From NCBI RefSeq assembly GCF_030272615.1, contig NC_081410.1, forward strand, positions 138,982,849 through 139,046,848: a DNA stretch of 64,000 nt. Reading direction: 5' to 3'. Shown one piece after another: positions 59,454 to 64,000 of this stretch (its first letter is position 1; every line of letters begins with the position of its first letter). Origin of the DNA: Cryptomeria japonica (Eukaryota > Streptophyta > Pinopsida > Cupressales > Cupressaceae). The translations under genes and the position numbers were made by a program. The notes under the pieces were generated by a model that saw only the letters and a program-made list of their open reading frames with translations, did not search any database and was not told the origin of the DNA.

Positions 59454-62400
59454 TGTTGGTGTCCCCTCAATTTTTCATAGAAAAAATTCAAGCTTGCAGG
59501 TTGCCTTATGGTTCAAAGTGTGTTTTAGGTAATGTCTCTAGTGGCCTTTGTATTAACTAAAGAAAGTACGTTGTTGTTATGCTTTTTGAACTTTGAACCC
59601 GTGAACCTTTTTGGTTCAAGGTTCAAAAGGTTCTTTTGCATGAGTCATGGCTATGTTATGTTATTTAAGGAACCAGTGTAAATGTGTTTAAGTTGGTATT
59701 GAACCTGAACCTTGAACCATTTGTATTCTCAATTCAACGGTTTAAAGTTCCAAGTCCTTTCACTTGTCAGTTATGGTAATTGTTCGTTCTTGGTATTGTT
59801 TTGAGCCCCTAGTTCACTGTTGTTCTTACTGAATGAACTTGAACCATTGAACTCCTTGTGAGATGGTTCAACATTCAAAAATTCCACTCTAAGATGATTC
59901 TAAGGATTTTGATAACACTGGGGGTAGTGTGGTAAGAAGGAATATTCCCGACATCTAATAGTTTAAAATTCTAAATTTGGAAAGTAATCATGAGGACATT
60001 AACTATTTGTGCAGAGGTGATGGGAAATTAAGAAAGTGTCAAGTTTTCAATCAAATTACTATTACTTCACACATTTAAATGAATCATTATGAAGCATGTG
60101 TAGTTTTTCTAGGTTTTTTCCCGTTTGTTCCAAAAAGATATATGAATTCATCTCCATAATTTGTAAGGGTTGTAGCTATTAACGGTGAAGGTAAATTCAT
60201 CTCTACTTTCCTAAGAGGGTTTCATGGATTCATGGTGGTAACAGGTGAGTTCAGACAATTTCACTATACTGTATTTTTTTAATTCAGAAGATTTGTCAGT
60301 GTAAGAAGAAAATACTTGGTTTGTTGGAGTAGAATTCCATCCTACTTTAGAATTGCTTGATAAAAGTATAAGTAGGCATTATGAGGTCAATACTGCGGAA
60401 ACTTGGTTGGACATCATGTTTGGTGAGCATACTGCCACAATTAGATGATACTTTTTTAGCCCTTGTTGACCTAAGGGATTTCTTAGAAAGAGCCAAAAAC
60501 CCTGAAGTTGGTTCAATAATGGAGAAAATTGTAAGAAGTGGTCTCATTGAAGCTACCACATTTTTGCTTGCTGCCCCATGCCCAAATTTGGTAATAGCTT
60601 GTATGAATAGGTATGATGCTGAAAACAAATGTATAAGAACTAGTAGTGGTGAGCTATTAGTTGATATTAATAGGGAAACAATAATGGTGGCGATGGGAAT
60701 CCCGCATAAGGAGTCATATGAGGACTGGTCAATTGGGACCTCATACGCATTCTTCTCTAAGAAGAAAAGTGCATATAGAAGTGTAATTGCAAGAAACTAG
60801 TTCCTCAAAGTTCAAAAGGGTGGGTAACGACTGCCAAAGCCCCTTACGAGGGAGCACTTCATCACAGAAGTGCGAGACATTGTGATACTATTGAATAGGC
60901 TAAAAGGGAATTTACTCTCCTTTTATTGGGAGGACTATATGTATTTTTATATTCAGGTGTTTCTATCAAGTGACAGATATCTTGACTGGGCACAAGTAAT
61001 TGCAGAGAGACTCCATGGAGGTTTAACTAATTTTGTGGGCATGTCTAGCTTTTATATGTCTTTTTATCTATTCTACATATTAGTCTGTACCAGAGATTGG
61101 CACAACTTGCTCAATGAACCATGGGTGGATGGTATGAAAGTCTATGATTATTGTCCTTTATTACATCAATAGAAATATGTGGAACATATTGTCACATGGA
61201 ATGGTGTCTTTGTAGGAAGACTTGCTTTTGAACTACAGGGTGATGTCAATAAAAGGATGTCAGTTGAAGCTATGGAATTAATAAGTATATATGGTAGCTT
61301 CTTCATTCAATTTCCTACATTTATCTATCTTCGGGTAGGTGTTTTTGAGGGTGAACTATTTAAGATACCTAGATGCACCTTTGATAGCTATGTACTTATT
61401 GAAGTAAGTAGAGAACTAGCTCATATTGATAAAAGGTTAGGGGCAAAAGGTGATTCTGGAGTTGCCTTCCTTGTTGAGCTTGGATATTACAGCTATAAGT
61501 CCATGTCTGATGCTTTGAATTTGGAGTTGGAATATAAGAAGATGAATTTGTAGCCCTATGTTGCTAGATGAAAGTTTGATAGCAGGGGCTATGCCATGGA
61601 AAACCTAAATGTAGATGAACACTTTTGTCATGAACCCAAGTTGGAAGATTACTAGGAAAATTGTAGTGATGAGTACGAAGTAAGGAGGAGACTATGGTCA
61701 AGCTTTAATATACAACAAGTAATAACCATGTGACTTCCCATCAATGTGTCCGAAGTATAGGAGGAAACATGGGAGGATGTTCTAGATCTTGAATTTAATA
61801 AGGAGGTTCAAGGGCAACGAATTCCTGAGATTGACTGGGATAAAAAGGAAGATAGAAACATTTAGGCCAGGACTTTTAATGTTATAAGAACTAAATAATG
61901 GTTAAGAGATCAGAAATTTAGAAAAGAATCATTCATGCCTTCACATGAACTAACAGTTGGTTCACATGCAACAACTCAACTTCCTATTTCAACCGCTAAC
62001 AAGATTGTTGATGTTGCAGGTGATACAAAGCCAGTTGTTGAAGAAATTCAACCCAAAAGATCAAAAAGGTCCTTGCTAAGTTCATCACCAGTTAGAGTGA
62101 CTCAGGCAAGAAGCAAGAAGAAGAGCAAAGAGCCAACATTGAGCCAAATCGTTGTAGACCTAGATCCAAGTGAGGAAGTTGAAATAATAATGGATAAATA
62201 GGAATTGAATGAACCCCCTAGACAAGGTGTGGACACAGGTAAAGAACCTGAGGGTGAGATGAATCCAATAAGTACCCTAACTATTATCAATTCACTGAGT
62301 ACTCAAACAACCCCTCCATCCAAAGAACCTTCAAGCACTCTGTGATGCTTAGAGGCTTCCATTGGGAAGAAACACAATGTGGTCCCAATCACAATTCCAA

Positions 62401-63143
62401 TGGATGATATGGTTAGAAAGTGTCTTGGAAAAGTGTCCAAGCCAAAGAAACTTAAAAGACAGACAATGTAAAGGTCTGAAAAACTATAATTTGGAGAAAT
62501 AGATTTGATTTCCTTGAATTTCTCAGAACTAATATCTCTGGTATTTGAATGAAAATGATATTTTGGATGCAATCTTTTAAATTTGTGTGTTTGATGGATT
62601 AGCAATCTTTGTTGGGATATATGTTGATGCGTGAAATATATCTTTCATTTACAATTTCTCTTTATGTTCCTGAATCCATTGATTTCATTATTTGCAAGTA
62701 AATTCATTGTGGATTAAGTGGTACTGGTCCCCCTTGTCTTGTGAGACATGAGAGAGAATCAACTGGTGTTTATACTACTATGTGTTTGCTCTATTTTGAG
62801 TTTATGAAATGAACATGTGTGGAAGTAGGGGTCCGTGAGCTCTACATTTGAAATAGATCTTCAAGAAATTCTTTTATTTTTGTTTTGTAAGCATTCTTTT
62901 GTGTTGAAGAATGAATGCGAAACACTTTCGCTCTTTCTGGTTAAAAATGTATTCATTTCAATTTTTTCTGTATAAAAATTCATTGTAAATCTCACGAGGA
63001 GCTTCCCTCTATGCAGAAAATGAACCTATAATCGGTTCACCCAACTGTTGGTTTATTTGTTTTCCTTTCATAAAGGGGTGTGCATGAGTCATATTGTAAT
63101 TCAAAATATAATTTAAAGAAAGGAGCAAATATGTTAACCAACA
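59454..63143 (+). repeat. 3' LTR of element C (3690 bp)
   Basis: Starts TGTTGGTGTCCCCTC and ends GTTAACCAACA, followed by cattc. It holds the complete LTR ORF (60381-62471) and a TTGAAC/GTTCAA cluster at about 59513-59880. After the ORF the tail (about 62631-63143) matches 48487-49001 of the 5' LTR. Confidence 0.92.
60381..62471 (+). pseudogene. LTR-borne ORF of element C, full-length copy (about 697 codons)
   Basis: A single frame from ATG 60381 to TAA 62469-62471 with about a dozen nonsense codons (for example 60798, 60825, 61170 and 61551) and no frameshift. Residues 1-390 look globular: LAAPCPNLVIACMNRYDAEN, MGIPHKESYEDW, YWEDYMYFYIQV, DWAQVIAERLHGGLTNF, EHIVTWNGVFVGRLAFELQG. A central charged region follows (WEDVLDLEFNKEVQ). 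The C-terminal ~180 residues are low-complexity with basic clusters (PKRSKRS near 62055, ARSKKKSKE near 62105) that could be nuclear signals. No gag, pol or env motif and no signal peptide seen. In the part shared with the 5' LTR only one stop (61170 = 48284) is common to both. Confidence 0.75.
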
Positions 63144-64000
63144 CATTCAAAAGAGGGTCTTGAATCCACTAGATCCAAATCTGAGGGAAACAATGATATG
63201 AATTCCAAATGGTTTGCAAGGGTTGAGGTGTGATTTACCCTCTTTTATAAATCAGAAAGTTGACTTGATGGCTTTGTAGAAAACAGAGAGAAAATGAGTG
63301 AAATGAGGAGCCATTAGTTCGGGATCGTGTTGTAACTTCGGATCTGAGGTAATTAGACTGATATGGATTTGCTCTACAAATTTGGAGAAAAGTCATCAGG
63401 ACTGTTGCAAGAATGTACACGATCCTCCACAAAATCCGCAAAATGAAAAGGGTTCTTTCGTCTCTACCAATGAAACCCTAACCTACAATTACAGTTGTGC
63501 ACCTGCAATCCTACACATAGAAAAGAGAGGGAGAATGGTTGTGGATAGGGGTTTGCCTTAGTCAAACCCCACTTGAGGAATCAACCTTGAAAAAAGTAAT
63601 TGCAAATGCTTGAATGTAAAAAATGGAAATGCATACCTTGTAGATCTGCAACCTGTTGATGATGATTGCTTTGCTTCTTGAATGTAACCACAAATGTTGT
63701 ATGAAATGGAATGTAACCTGACAAAACCCTAACACACACACATGCTTGCAAATGGATGTTGTAATGTTGCTCCAATGGATGAATGAAGAATACTTGAATG
63801 CTTGATGATGACCTTAAAATCTTGTATCTTCTCCCTATGCCTCTTATCCTCTATCTCCTTTTTCATCCATCTATCCATCATCCTATAATGAGGGTATTTA
63901 ATTCTTTTTTATACATGCCTCAAGAATGAATTTTCAACCACCAAAGACCAACAAAGAGGGATTGCAAACCCCGAGGAAAAATTGTGCATAGGAGATCAGG
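63144..64000 (-). repeat. LTR of element G, right part, running to the window edge
   Basis: After C's right duplication (cattc, 63144-63148) the sequence matches 26637-26962 up to about 63475 and then continues with similar character. On the minus strand a TATA-like TATAAAAAA lies at about 63906-63914, which suits a leftward promoter for G. The outer LTR end is not identified. The minus-strand ORFs at 63235-63441 and 63581-63775 look non-coding. Confidence 0.5.

Larger units (their letters stand above)
46468..63143 (+). mobile_element. Ty3/gypsy (Tat-like) element C with ORF-bearing LTRs
   Basis: LTR 46468-49001, tRNA-Arg-type primer site, gag, protease, RNase H, RT, second RNase H, integrase, LTR 59454-63143, flanked by an exact cattc duplication (46463-46467 and 63144-63148). 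Integrase after RT marks it as Ty3/gypsy. Very long LTRs, the primer type and the extra RNase H point to the Tat lineage. The LTRs contain their own long ORF. A solo E-family LTR (51552-55982) interrupts the coding region. All ORFs are dead. Confidence 0.92.

Noticed and set aside
1-64000. Host protein-coding genes, tRNA or rRNA genes, CRISPR arrays, bacterial operons
   Set aside because: No such signals were found. All recognisable proteins are retrotransposon-derived and the window reads as plant nuclear repeat DNA.

Overview
The window is a stretch of retrotransposon-packed nuclear DNA from a seed plant. It is AT-rich, every recognisable protein belongs to an LTR retrotransposon, and I see no host gene, tRNA or rRNA gene, or CRISPR array. 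Sirevirus-like Ty1/copia elements and Tat-like Ty3/gypsy elements with multi-kilobase LTRs are nested in one another. That fits a very large, slowly purged genome such as a conifer's, but the species cannot be told from the sequence. Nearly all coding regions are dead. Many stops look like C-to-T or G-to-A changes (CAG/CAA/CGA to stop, TGG to stop), as expected for methylated, silenced DNA.

Layout. (1) 1-1175: the 5' end of a minus-strand copia element, J. (2) 1176-4434: unassigned repeat-like DNA, an LTR-like fragment, and part of the LTR of a minus-strand copia element, H. (3) 4435-25100: copia element A, with two 1211-bp LTRs, inserted in H. Inside A's pol lies a second copia family, B, as a tandem array LTR-internal-LTR-internal-LTR (8925-22791) flanked by the 5-bp duplication gtatc. 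Both B copies carry the same 360-bp internal inversion and five shared stops. (4) 25101-26544: the rest of H (LTR, 3' leader, RNase H). (5) 26545-26962: an LTR fragment of a minus-strand element, G. (6) 26963-37241: element E, with 4.3-kb LTRs, a 2.5-kb internal region, a tRNA-Arg-type primer site, and an acidic ORF in place of gag-pol. (7) 37242-39658: G's gag-like region. (8) 39659-46360: element D, a copia-type carrier with a coiled-coil, four-zinc-knuckle protein and a second ORF of about 1090 codons but no pol. It is inserted in G's primer-binding site. (9) 46374-46467 and 63144-64000: G's LTR, split by (10) element C (46468-63143). C is a Tat-like gypsy element whose LTR itself carries an ORF of about 697 codons, and whose pol has an intact RNase H upstream of RT plus a second, catalytically eroded RNase H downstream. 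A 4431-bp solo LTR of the E family (51552-55982) splits C's upstream RNase H.

Insertions were ordered using target-site duplications: gtatc for B in A, gggtt for D in G, cattc for C in G, and cgagt/tgagt for the solo LTR in C. Removing the B array or the solo LTR restores the host reading frame at the junction.

The most unusual features are the LTR-encoded ORF of C, C's PR-RNase H-RT domain order, the pol-less elements D and E with ORFs of unknown function, and the tandem B dimer with its shared inversion.
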